A DNA stretch of 28,611 nt from JANNBN01 sp031385545. GTDB lineage: Bacteria > Actinomycetota > Acidimicrobiia > Acidimicrobiales > JANYDT01. Position 1 is the first letter of the stretch, and each line of letters starts with the position of its first letter. Below are positions 1-7,244 of the stretch, in pieces. A program made the position numbers and the translations under genes. The stretch spans positions 1 through 28,611 of the forward strand of contig JANNBN010000002.1 of the NCBI GenBank assembly GCA_031385545.1, read 5' to 3'. The notes under the pieces are model-generated. The model made no database searches and was not told where the DNA came from. It saw only the letters and a list, made by a program, of their open reading frames with translations.

Positions 1-1050
1 ACGCGGATGACGCACGTCCTCGCCGTGGGATCACTTCTCGGAATTCCGGGCTGCGGACCGCTCGTCGATCACGGGATTGCCTCACTGCGATCCAACCTCG
101 CAGACCCTGAGCACGGCGGGTGGTTCTCCGCCAGTGATCGCCCGAACAACGGTGAAAAGCGCGCATACGAACAAGCCTTTGTGGTGCTGGCAGCGAGTTC
201 AGCCGTGTTGGCCGGCCGCCCGGGGGCCGAAGATCTGTTGGCGCAGGCAACCGAAACCGTGACGAACCGGTTCTGGGACGAAAAACACGGGCGCATGATC
301 GACGTTGCGTCACGTGACTGGGCAGATCGAGAGCCGTATGGTGGCGCGAACGCAAACATGCACTCGGTCGAAGCGTTTCTCGCCGCAGCCGATGTCACCG
401 GTGATGCGGTCTGGTTGCAGCGTGCTCTACGGATCGCCGAATTCTTCATCGACACCAATGCCCGCTCTCGCGATTGGCGAATCCCCGAGCACTTCGACCA
501 GGACTGGAACGAACTCCCCGACTACAACCGGTCAACCCCCGCACATCAGTTCAGGCCGTTCGGGGCGACAGTCGGACATGGCTTCGAATGGTCACGACTC
601 TGCTTGCATCTCCGTGCCTCACTCGGCCCGTCGGCACCATCATGGTTGCTGGAGGCAGCACACGGCCTGTTCGACCGTGCCGTCGCCGACGGGTGGCAGG
701 GCGACGGGTTCCACTACACGACGGACTGGGCAGGCGAAGTGGTTGTTTCGGACCGGCTGCACTGGGTCGTCTGCGAGGCCATCGCTGCGGCCGCGGCCCT
801 CCGACGCGTAACGGGCGATATGAAGTACGAGCACCACTACCGAACCTGGTGGGATCTCGCAGAACACTGCTATATCGACCGCGCGAACGGTTCGTGGTTC
901 GCCCAGCTCGACAGTTCGAATCAGCCTGCAACCAGCGTCTGGGCGGGGAAGCCCGACACGTACCACGCGTTCCAAGCGACGTTGCTCCCTCGATTGCCGC
1001 TGTCCCCATCGTTGGCCTCTGGCGTGGCTCAGGGGCTGCTCGATGCCTGA
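1..1050 (+). CDS. AGE-family sugar epimerase/isomerase, 5'-truncated by the window edge
   Basis: Member of the N-acylglucosamine 2-epimerase (AGE) superfamily, cytoplasmic (alpha/alpha)6-barrel enzymes that isomerise or epimerise sugars such as mannose, cellobiose, GlcNAc or sulfoquinovose. Counting from the first visible ATG (base 7), recognisable signatures are NMH at 117-119, GHGFEW at 190-195 and DTYH at 317-320. His119, His191, Glu194 and His320 match the conserved active-site histidines and glutamate of YihS/AGE enzymes. The frame is open to base 1, and the 347 visible residues are some 40-60 short of the usual length of about 400, so the true start is probably upstream and only the N-terminal helices are missing. 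It ends 33 bp before a membrane protein on the same strand. Family is confident; the substrate (mannose/fructose, cellobiose or sulfoquinovose type) cannot be read from the sequence. Confidence 0.85.
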   Translation, partial: TRMTHVLAVGSLLGIPGCGPLVDHGIASLRSNLADPEHGGWFSASDRPNNGEKRAYEQAFVVLAASSAVLAGRPGAEDLLAQATETVTNRFWDEKHGRMIDVASRDWADREPYGGANANMHSVEAFLAAADVTGDAVWLQRALRIAEFFIDTNARSRDWRIPEHFDQDWNELPDYNRSTPAHQFRPFGATVGHGFEWSRLCLHLRASLGPSAPSWLLEAAHGLFDRAVADGWQGDGFHYTTDWAGEVVVSDRLHWVVCEAIAAAAALRRVTGDMKYEHHYRTWWDLAEHCYIDRANGSWFAQLDSSNQPATSVWAGKPDTYHAFQATLLPRLPLSPSLASGVAQGLLDA

Positions 1051-1083
1051 CTTCGGTTCCGGCAATCGGTAGCCCTGCTCAAG

Positions 1084-2502
1084 TTGCCGCGCGGACCTGC
1101 CGAAACTTCCACGATGCGATCTGTGGCGCAGGCTCGCAAAGACACCCACTTGCTGGGTCGGCTCATCGCTGCGTGCACCCTGCTCTACATGATGCCGATC
1201 GCCCTCAAGGCACCGGGTTTCGGCGGCCAAGTGGCAGTGTACGAACTTGCGTCGGCCCTCACATCCGTCGTGGCGATCTGGTTGACCTTTCCTCAGCTTC
1301 TCGCGGCAGCGCGACAGGGAACAACCGTAGGACTTTCGCTGTGCGCCTACTTGGCTGCGCTCGCCGTCATTCTTGCCCGCCATCCGGCTCCGTGGGCGGC
1401 GCTCATCGCCATTGAGATCGCGGGGGCGATTGCCATCGCATCGCGTGTCGGGGAACTCGTGCAGCAGGGCGCAACCAAGCCCCTCATGAGAACCCTCTTC
1501 TGCTTCGTTGCCTTTCAGTCGTTCGTCGGCGTGGCACAGGTGGTACACAACGGCTCGGTGCTCGGGCCGTGGGCCGGGGAGACGGAATTCGGTTTCAGGA
1601 GAATCGACGGGCTCGTTGGCGCAGCCGGAACCCTGACCTACGCCAATGTGCTGGGCATTGCTGCAGCGATCATCGGTGCAATCCTGCTGCAAGCAATTGC
1701 GCACGATCGGCTGGAGCGCTCTGACCGATGGGCAGCGGCCGTTTGCGTCGTACTCGCAACCGGGTTGGTGGGCTTGTCGCTGTGTCGCACCGCAATCGTC
1801 GCTTGGGCGGTTGTCTTTGTCGTCGGCCTGCTCTCGAGCAGTCGGCGCCGTCTCGCGCCGTTGCTGTTGATCACGTTCGTCGCGTTGGCGCTGTCTGTCG
1901 CTGCCCGCGCCGACGGTTGGGTCAGCCGGGGTAAAGCCTCGGTGGCCGGCACGGAAACGTCGGGCTCGGGCCGGATGGCGTTGAACCGCCAGGCCGTCGC
2001 GGTCTTCAAGACCGAGCCGATCCTCGGAGTCGGGCTGAGCAACTATCGAGACACCGTCCGTCGGCATCCTGAGATCGACGCCCTCTCGACAGAGGACTAT
2101 GTGGTTCACAACGGCCCCCTGTTCGCACTCGCGACGACGGGTCTGGTGGGAATTGTGGCGTTGATCCCGATCATTGCCTGCGTGTTGGTGCAGGCCGCAC
2201 GGCGAGGTGCGTGGGGAATTGGGCTGCTGTTGTTCGCAGCGCCGATCCTGCTGCTCGCTCAACAACTCTTCGTCGGGATCGGTCTCATGTGGCTGGGACT
2301 GATCGTCGGCTTCGCAATCACCGCTCCATCGAAGCGGATCAGCCCACAAGATGAACAGGCGGAGCGGTCCGAACAAAGCCAGTCTGATCGACAAGATCGG
2401 AGAGTACCCGCGCCGCAAAGCCGGATGTGGCCACCGCTGCGGCCACTGCGGAGAGCTCGGCGTCCATTGCCGCGTGACGGTCGTGCGGCCGATCGCCGTT
2501 GA
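1084..2502 (+). CDS. O-antigen ligase/polymerase-like polytopic membrane protein (Wzy_C type)
   Basis: Integral membrane protein of about 10-12 hydrophobic segments spread over residues 23-412. The family signature lies in the large external loop: ILGVGLSNY at 313-321, then VVHNGPLFALATTGLVG at 340-356. This resembles the G-x-G-x-x-N-Y and H-N-x-x-L-x-x-x-x-x-x-G pattern of WaaL/Wzy_C proteins, which transfer or polymerise undecaprenyl-linked glycans outside the membrane. The first possible start is TTG at 1084; ATG at 1114 (residue 11) is an equally plausible start, and neither has a clear Shine-Dalgarno. From about residue 418 the product turns into a hydrophilic Arg/Pro-rich tail of about 55 residues that is antisense to the 3' end of cobQ, an overlap of 164 bp. 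That tail has no visible family features and may be a run-on after loss of the original stop. The exact glycan substrate is unknown. Confidence 0.75.
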   Translation: MPRGPAETSTMRSVAQARKDTHLLGRLIAACTLLYMMPIALKAPGFGGQVAVYELASALTSVVAIWLTFPQLLAAARQGTTVGLSLCAYLAALAVILARHPAPWAALIAIEIAGAIAIASRVGELVQQGATKPLMRTLFCFVAFQSFVGVAQVVHNGSVLGPWAGETEFGFRRIDGLVGAAGTLTYANVLGIAAAIIGAILLQAIAHDRLERSDRWAAAVCVVLATGLVGLSLCRTAIVAWAVVFVVGLLSSSRRRLAPLLLITFVALALSVAARADGWVSRGKASVAGTETSGSGRMALNRQAVAVFKTEPILGVGLSNYRDTVRRHPEIDALSTEDYVVHNGPLFALATTGLVGIVALIPIIACVLVQAARRGAWGIGLLLFAAPILLLAQQLFVGIGLMWLGLIVGFAITAPSKRISPQDEQAERSEQSQSDRQDRRVPAPQSRMWPPLRPLRRARRPLPRDGRAADRR

Positions 2503-3862
2503 TCCCAAGCTGGGAAAGAAATATGCGCACATAGGCTGCGTCGTCGAACAGACCGTGCAGGTACACCCCCGCCACGTTGTCGGTTCGCCAGCCCAGGCCC
2601 TCGTCAAGTTCCGGAACGGCTGCTGGCCCGGCCGTGGTCAGCCCGTGGTGGATCTCGTACCCATGGACTATTTCTCGTGTGCGTGAGACAACAGCCGTCC
2701 CCTGTCGAGTGGTCTTGACGGTCACCAGCACTGTCGACACGTCAAGGAGGCCCATCCCATGGTGCAGACCCCCGGACTCGAGACCCCCGGGATCATCGAT
2801 GTGGAGACCCAGCATCTGCATCCCGCCGCAGATCCCGAGCACCTGAACTCCGCGACGCGCAACTCTCGACACCTCGGCGGCCAGGCCGACGCTGCGCAGC
2901 CACGAGAGCGATGCAACCGTGTTGCGGCTGCCAGGTAGGACAACCGCCGCGTAACCGTCGAGCGGAACCCGGTGGCGAATGACATCGACCGTCACGCTCC
3001 CGTGGTTCGCCAAACCCTCGAACTCGTCGAAGTTCGAGGCCCACGGATACGCGATGACTGCGATTCTCGGTCGTCCACCATCATCATTCCGGCCGTCTGG
3101 TCGTTCGTCGTGCAGCACCAACCGATCTTCGTCGGGAAGACGATGATTGAACCACGGGACCACCGCAACCGTTTCGATTCCGGTGCGTTCGGCCAGCCAC
3201 TCGGGACCGGGGTGGAGGAGCGACTCGTCGCCGCGAAACTTGTTGAGGACGAAGCCGTGAACCAGACGCCGCTCTTCAGGTTCAAGGCACTCCACCGTTC
3301 CCAGCAGGTGGGCGAACGCACCCCCGCGGTCGATGTCGGCCACGAGGTACACAAGCGCATCGGTCTCCAGCGCCACAGCCATGTTGACGATGTCCTTCGA
3401 ACGGAGGTTCACTTCGGCCGGGCTTCCAGCGCCCTCGGCAATCACCAGGTCGAACTCGCTTCTCAGTGACCTCAGCGCGTCCTTCACCATCGGCCAGGTA
3501 TGGCTTCTCCGTTCGCCCCATGGGACAGATGTCAGCTCAGGTGCTGGCCGCCCCAACAGGATCACCGACGAGGCCGTGTCCGCAGTTGGCTTCAACAGGA
3601 TCGGGTTCATCCGCACATCGGGTTCGACGCGTGCAGCAACTGCCTGCAAATACTGGGCCAGCCCGATCTCCCCGCCGTCCGCGCACACCGCCGCGTTGTT
3701 CGACATGTTCTGCGCCTTGAACGGAACGACACGAACACCGGAGTCGGCGAACCATCGGCACAGCGCGGCGACCAACAAGGACTTTCCCGCGTCAGACGTG
3801 CAGCCCTGGATCATCACAACCGGCGCGAGACCTGGCGGGTCGGCAGCGGTCACCCGGCCCAC
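2339..3862 (-). CDS. cobQ: Cobyric acid synthase CobQ
   Basis: Adenosylcobyrinic acid a,c-diamide amidotransferase of cobalamin biosynthesis; it uses glutamine and ATP to amidate four side-chain carboxylates. The order is a dethiobiotin-synthetase-like ATPase domain (P-loop-like GCTSDAGKS at 20-28, FKAQNMSNN at 48-56, DIDRGG at 176-181) followed by a class I glutamine amidotransferase domain with nucleophile Cys345 in GICGGMQMLG and His436 in VYLHGLFDD. Length (507 aa) is normal. The GTG start at 3862 lies 12 bp after the stop of the upstream patatin gene, so the two probably form one transcript. No other cob genes are visible, so the pathway is presumably dispersed or salvage-based. The last 164 bp overlap the convergent membrane-protein gene. 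Function is very secure. Confidence 0.96.
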   Translation of the reverse strand: MGRVTAADPPGLAPVVMIQGCTSDAGKSLLVAALCRWFADSGVRVVPFKAQNMSNNAAVCADGGEIGLAQYLQAVAARVEPDVRMNPILLKPTADTASSVILLGRPAPELTSVPWGERRSHTWPMVKDALRSLRSEFDLVIAEGAGSPAEVNLRSKDIVNMAVALETDALVYLVADIDRGGAFAHLLGTVECLEPEERRLVHGFVLNKFRGDESLLHPGPEWLAERTGIETVAVVPWFNHRLPDEDRLVLHDERPDGRNDDGGRPRIAVIAYPWASNFDEFEGLANHGSVTVDVIRHRVPLDGYAAVVLPGSRNTVASLSWLRSVGLAAEVSRVARRGVQVLGICGGMQMLGLHIDDPGGLESGGLHHGMGLLDVSTVLVTVKTTRQGTAVVSRTREIVHGYEIHHGLTTAGPAAVPELDEGLGWRTDNVAGVYLHGLFDDAAYVRIFLSQLGINGDRPHDRHAAMDAELSAVAAAVATSGFAARVLSDLVDQTGFVRTAPPVHLVG

Positions 3863-3874
3863 CCTACGTCCCGG

Positions 3875-4735
3875 TCAATGGGTGTGCGGCTCGATGGTGA
3901 TGCCCTGCCCGGTTCGGCCAGGCCGGTCGAAAGAGTGCGCCGAGTCCAGCCACGATGCGGCCGCGGCATGGCCGCGGGCCATCAGCAGGTCAGCCTTGGA
4001 GAAATCCATCGGCGAGACGTCAAGGGGACACAACTGAGGAACGACGTGCAGCATGCACCGTCCCTCGTAGTGCTCGACGTCGGCAACCAACTGGCGCCCA
4101 ACGAGCACCGAGACGGCTTGCAGGATGCTTCCGAGGGCGCTAGTCGGTGGATGCGTCAGCGCACACGCATGACCGCACACCAGGAGGTAGACCGTGTCAG
4201 CACCGTTGCGCACCGCATGGGACAACGGTGCGTTGTTGATCACTCCGCCGTCGATCAGATGCCGACCACCGACCTTGACGGGCGGGAAGATTCCTGGCAG
4301 CGATGCACTGGCCATGACGGCATCCACGATTCCGCCCTGATCCAAAACAGCTTCCCTCCCGGTCGCCAAGTCGGTTGCGACAACCCGCAGCGGAAGCTGG
4401 GTGTCGGCGAGATCTCCGGTCCCTAGGTGGTGCCCGAGCAGGTCACGCAGCGGCTCGGGCGTGCAGAGGTAGTTTCGCCTGCCGAAAAATCCGAGGAATC
4501 CGGCAACCGGTCGCACCGGGAACACCGTCGAGCGTCGCAATTTCCTCCAGACGTCAGCCAATTCATCGATCGCACCGGTCGCCGTGTGCGTTGCGAGGAA
4601 AGCGGCATTGATCGCGCCTGCCGAGGTACCAACCAGCATGTCCGGCTTGATCCCGGCTTCGAACAGTGCTCGGGTCATACCGACCTGTATCGACCCGAGG
4701 CTCGCTCCGCCCGAGTACACGAAAGCAGTCGTCAT
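3875..4735 (-). CDS. Patatin-like phospholipase (RssA/YlbK type)
   Basis: Single-domain patatin-family serine hydrolase of 286 aa, expected to cleave acyl esters of phospholipids or other lipids with a Ser-Asp dyad. The glycine-rich oxyanion segment is SGGASLG at 8-14, the nucleophile elbow is GTSAG with Ser38, and the catalytic Asp is Asp162 in the DGG motif. The segment SASLPGIFPPV (143-153) is typical of the family. No signal peptide or added regulatory domain is seen, in contrast to the second patatin in this window, which carries a cyclic-nucleotide domain. It lies directly upstream of cobQ (12 bp) and diverges from a Tsr3-like gene across about 104 bp. A weak CACACT hexamer stands 6 nt before the ATG, possibly a leaderless -10. 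The natural lipid substrate is unknown. Confidence 0.9.
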   Translation of the reverse strand: MTTAFVYSGGASLGSIQVGMTRALFEAGIKPDMLVGTSAGAINAAFLATHTATGAIDELADVWRKLRRSTVFPVRPVAGFLGFFGRRNYLCTPEPLRDLLGHHLGTGDLADTQLPLRVVATDLATGREAVLDQGGIVDAVMASASLPGIFPPVKVGGRHLIDGGVINNAPLSHAVRNGADTVYLLVCGHACALTHPPTSALGSILQAVSVLVGRQLVADVEHYEGRCMLHVVPQLCPLDVSPMDFSKADLLMARGHAAAASWLDSAHSFDRPGRTGQGITIEPHTH

Positions 4736-4830
4736 GGGATCAGTGTGACGAACAGCGGCGACCCGGTGCAGCGGCGATCCTTCCTCCGCTCTCAGTTACC
4801 TGCGAAGGTTTACATTGCTGCGTGTGCAGT

Positions 4831-4835
4831 GGAGG
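4831..4835 (+). promoter_or_regulatory. Shine-Dalgarno that sets the Tsr3-like start
   Basis: GGAGG lies 4 nt before the ATG at 4840. The same frame stays open upstream to 4666, but this site and the start of the conserved protein both argue for 4840. It is one of the minority of clear Shine-Dalgarno sites in the window. Confidence 0.6.
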
Positions 4836-4839
4836 CCAG

Positions 4840-5295
4840 ATGATCGAGGTACCAGAGACCGTCATCGTTGTTCACCCGAAGGAAAGGCGGTCCAAGTGCA
4901 CCATCCTTCCGCTGCGTGGAACACCCGGACTGCGGTTCGCTCGGTCCACCTCGCCGCAGGCGACCGGGCCGGTTGAAGGCTACGTCCGGCTCGACGTGGA
5001 CGGTCCCCCGCTGAGCCAGGACGACGCAACAAGCGGACTGCTCCTGCTGGACGGAACGTGGAGGTGGGTAGAAGACTTGGCGGCGCCGTTCGGCGCACTT
5101 GAGACGCGATCAATCGAAGGTGTGCATACGGCATACCCTCGGGGTGCTTCGATCGGCGAGCTACCTGAAGGAGGCCTCGCAACGGTCGAAGCACTGTACG
5201 CGGCGTACCGAATCCTCGGTCGCCCCACCGATGGTCTACTTGCGCACTATCACTGGGCGGACGCGTTTCTCGAAGCTAACGGCTGGAACCGGTAG
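4840..5295 (+). CDS. Tsr3/DUF367-like protein (possible rRNA aminocarboxypropyltransferase relative)
   Basis: Protein of 151 aa that aligns by eye with the DUF367/Tsr3 family, whose eukaryotic and archaeal members transfer the 3-amino-3-carboxypropyl group of SAM to small-subunit rRNA. Visible similarities are HPKERRSKC at 12-20 (like the N-terminal substrate-binding strand), LLLDGTWRWVEDL at 68-80 (like the D-C-S-W segment), and the C-terminal run VEALYAAYRILGRP (116-129) with HYHWADAFLEANGW (136-149), which matches the Tsr3 pattern of EA-hydrophobic-G followed by F-x-W-G-x-x-F-x-x-N. The usual A-N-P-x-N-Y-G segment is replaced by HTAYPRGASIGELP (96-109). The ATG is preceded by GGAGG. The last 46 bp overlap the convergent DUF35 gene. 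Family assignment is moderately sure; methylation-like rRNA function in a bacterium is inference. Confidence 0.6.
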   Translation: MIEVPETVIVVHPKERRSKCTILPLRGTPGLRFARSTSPQATGPVEGYVRLDVDGPPLSQDDATSGLLLLDGTWRWVEDLAAPFGALETRSIEGVHTAYPRGASIGELPEGGLATVEALYAAYRILGRPTDGLLAHYHWADAFLEANGWNR

Positions 5296-5681
5296 ACAGC
5301 AGGTCCGTCTTCGGTCGGGTCAAACACAACGTGTACAGACATTCCGATTCGGACCTCGTCGACCGGACAATTGACGATATTCGTCAGCACGCGCGGGCCT
5401 TCCTCCAACTCCACGTACGCGATGACATAGGGACTGTGCTCGGCCCAGACGCCAGCTCCCTTGCGGGTGACCGAGAACGAATAGACCGTTCCGGCTCCGG
5501 ATGTCGGTAACCATTCGACCGTCGACGAGGCACACGACGGGCAAAAGCCTTTGGGGTACCAGATGGTGGTCCCGCACTGCACGCAACGAGGCAGCACAAG
5601 CTTCCCCTCGGTCGTTGCGTCCCAGAACGGGCTGGTCTCAGTTGTCACCTCGATCGGCCGTGCCGGTAGCGAACTGGTCAT
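5250..5681 (-). CDS. DUF35 Zn-ribbon/OB-fold acyl-CoA-associated protein
   Basis: Partner protein of thiolase-fold enzymes, 143 aa. It has an N-terminal rubredoxin-like zinc ribbon with Cys33-x2-Cys36 and Cys47-x2-Cys50 (RCVQCG and FCPSC), followed by an OB-fold with the typical segments GTVYSFSVTRKG and YVIAYVELEEGPRVLTNI. In the family these proteins bind acyl-CoA and form complexes with Ltp2-type aldolases or SCP2 thiolases in sterol side-chain and lipid catabolism. Its ATG overlaps the stop of the upstream thiolase-fold gene by 4 nt, so translational coupling and a physical complex are likely. The 3' end overlaps the convergent Tsr3-like gene by 46 bp. Confidence 0.9.
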   Translation of the reverse strand: MTSSLPARPIEVTTETSPFWDATTEGKLVLPRCVQCGTTIWYPKGFCPSCASSTVEWLPTSGAGTVYSFSVTRKGAGVWAEHSPYVIAYVELEEGPRVLTNIVNCPVDEVRIGMSVHVVFDPTEDGPAVYRFQPLASRNASAQ

Positions 5682-6853
5682 GCGGTTCTCCCAAGTACGA
5701 GGGTCGCCGAACCGGATCGCGTGCCGAGGTTTCCTCCGGTGCCGTGAGCAACGACCAGTTCGCAGTTCGGAACCTGCACCGCTGCGTGGGCCTCACCCCG
5801 TATCTGACGCACTGCTTCGATGATCTTGGTCATCCCACCGCGATTGGCTGGATGGTTGTTGCACAGTCCTCCGCCATCGGTGTTGAACGGCAAACGTCCG
5901 CCGGTTTCGAGCGCACCGGACTCTACGAACGAACCACCCATCCCCTTCTCGCAGAACCCAAGGTCTTCCAATGTCTGCAGAACCGTGATGGTGAAGCTGT
6001 CGTAGATCGACGCGTACTGGATGTCAGCAGGTTTCACCCCTGCCTCGGCGAACGCCCGGGGTCCGGACCACACTGCAGCGGTGTGGGTGAGATCGATGTG
6101 CCCGTTGTTGGTGTGCTTGATCGCTTCCCCGTGGCCCAGCACGGTGGCGCATCGGTCAGGCCGCACAAGGTTGCGAGCAACCTCGGGACTGACCACGATC
6201 ACCGCGCCTCCGCCATCGGTGATCACACAGCAGTCGAGCCGATGGAGCGGGTCGGCAACCATTGGGGAATCGAGAACCTGTTCGACGCTCACTTCGTCTC
6301 GCAGAAAGGCGTGTGGATTGTGCGACGCGTGCTTGGAGGCAGCAACCTTGATCATCGCGAGCTGTCGGCTGGTCGTCCCGAACTCGTGCATATGCCGAGC
6401 AGCGGCGAGCGCATACATGTTCGGAACGTTCGAGCCCCACTGCGATTCGAACGGGCCTTCCGGTGTGCCTGCCGCGCCGGCGCTGCCGCCCGCTGCTCGA
6501 CCACCCGTTCGCGGTTTGCCGGCCAACGTGATCAGGGCGACCCGGCACTTTCCCGCTGCGATGGCCGCCGCCGCATGGCCGACATGTGCGAGGTAGGACG
6601 AACCTCCCGTTTCGGTGCTGTCGATGAAGTTCACCGACAAACCGAGGTAGTCGGCCATCGAGATGCCACCGAACCCAGGCGCGTCGCCGGCACAGAAGTA
6701 TGCGTCCACATCCGCCATGGTCAGCCCTGCGTCCGCCAGCGCACCCGCTGCAACTTGCGCATGGATCTGCGGAACGGAAACCTCGGGCAGATGACGACCC
6801 GGGTGCTCGAAGATACCGGCAATCCGGGCAAGGTTTCGTATGTCGCGAGCCAC
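5678..6853 (-). CDS. Thiolase-fold lipid-transfer-type protein lacking the nucleophilic Cys (Ltp2-like)
   Basis: Thiolase-superfamily protein of 391 aa, normal length for the SCP-x/lipid-transfer subgroup. The N-terminal half should present the catalytic Cys in a C-x-S/T-G motif near residue 81; here the segment reads DSTETGGSSYLAHV (78-91) and there is no Cys between residues 55 and 102. His334 in NNHP and His370 in AHGTGG sit in the C-terminal half, and IYDSF places Tyr284 where Ltp2-type enzymes have an active-site tyrosine. With the overlapping DUF35 gene downstream, this suggests a retro-aldolase or acyl-CoA-binding activity rather than beta-ketothiolase, as described for Ltp2-DUF35 pairs of sterol side-chain degradation. 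The GTG start is preceded by TAGGTT and 6 nt, consistent with a leaderless mRNA. The substrate is not known. Confidence 0.87.
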   Translation of the reverse strand: MARDIRNLARIAGIFEHPGRHLPEVSVPQIHAQVAAGALADAGLTMADVDAYFCAGDAPGFGGISMADYLGLSVNFIDSTETGGSSYLAHVGHAAAAIAAGKCRVALITLAGKPRTGGRAAGGSAGAAGTPEGPFESQWGSNVPNMYALAAARHMHEFGTTSRQLAMIKVAASKHASHNPHAFLRDEVSVEQVLDSPMVADPLHRLDCCVITDGGGAVIVVSPEVARNLVRPDRCATVLGHGEAIKHTNNGHIDLTHTAAVWSGPRAFAEAGVKPADIQYASIYDSFTITVLQTLEDLGFCEKGMGGSFVESGALETGGRLPFNTDGGGLCNNHPANRGGMTKIIEAVRQIRGEAHAAVQVPNCELVVAHGTGGNLGTRSGSATLVLGRTA

Positions 6854-6859
6854 CGGACG

Positions 6860-6865
6860 AACCTA
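6860..6865 (-). promoter_or_regulatory. Predicted leaderless -10 element (TAGGTT) of the thiolase-fold gene
   Basis: TAGGTT on the minus strand ends 6 nt before the GTG at 6853, matching the TANNNT-N6/7-start pattern of actinobacterial leaderless transcripts. No Shine-Dalgarno is present. Confidence 0.5.
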
Positions 6866-6920
6866 GTGGGCATCCAGTAGCGAACTCGAACCAGGCCGTG
6901 AGGACAGCTGGTGTGGCGGG

Positions 6921-7214
6921 CTAGAGCGGCTTTCCCTCGTCGGCTTGATAGACGAAGATCTCGCGCGTCAGGTGTGCCGGTGCCGGTGCCGGCTGCGGCG
7001 CCGACTTCAAGCCGGCGATGTGGGCTTCGAATGCAGCGCGGTCGGTCCACCGCTCAGTGAGGACAACAGCACGTGGGTCGATCGGATCTGCCGTGAAGGA
7101 GTACGTGATGCAGCCGTTCTCAGCTCGTGAGTGGTTCATGAGCTGGACGCGATTCGCAACGAACTCTTCACGATGGTCGGGCTCTACTTGGAAGGTGCCG
7201 ATGACGATGATCAT
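6921..7214 (-). CDS. Antibiotic-biosynthesis monooxygenase (ABM) family protein
   Basis: Small dimeric alpha+beta barrel (ferredoxin-like) protein of 97 aa. The typical pattern is present: IIVIGTFQVEPDHREEFVA at the N-terminus, SRAENGCITYSFTADP at 29-44, then VVLTERWTDRAAFEAHIAG and SAPQPAPAPAHLTREIFVYQ. Family members include quinol monooxygenases (YgiN), heme-degrading enzymes and many proteins of unknown role, so no specific reaction can be assigned. It follows the SDR gene on the same strand by 30 bp but also has its own TAAGTT hexamer 7 nt before the ATG, so it may be made both from the SDR transcript and as a leaderless mRNA. It probably belongs with the surrounding oxidoreductase and acyl-CoA genes. 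Confidence 0.85.
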   Translation of the reverse strand: MIIVIGTFQVEPDHREEFVANRVQLMNHSRAENGCITYSFTADPIDPRAVVLTERWTDRAAFEAHIAGLKSAPQPAPAPAHLTREIFVYQADEGKPL

Positions 7215-7221
7215 ATATGTG

Positions 7222-7227
7222 AACTTA
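7222..7227 (-). promoter_or_regulatory. Predicted leaderless -10 element (TAAGTT) of the ABM gene
   Basis: TAAGTT on the minus strand is followed by 7 nt and then the ATG at 7214. It lies in the 30-bp gap behind the SDR gene, in a locally AT-rich stretch. Confidence 0.5.
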
Positions 7228-7244
7228 CTACATATGGTCGTGGT

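Noticed and set aside
640..2607. Long minus-strand open frame (655 codons) opposite the epimerase and membrane ligase
   Set aside because: It is Arg/Gln/Asp-rich low-complexity sequence with no family features, antisense to two recognisable genes; an effect of GC-rich codon bias.
5501..6880. Plus-strand open frame (459 codons) opposite the thiolase-fold gene
   Set aside because: Antisense shadow; the minus-strand product has clear thiolase-superfamily features.
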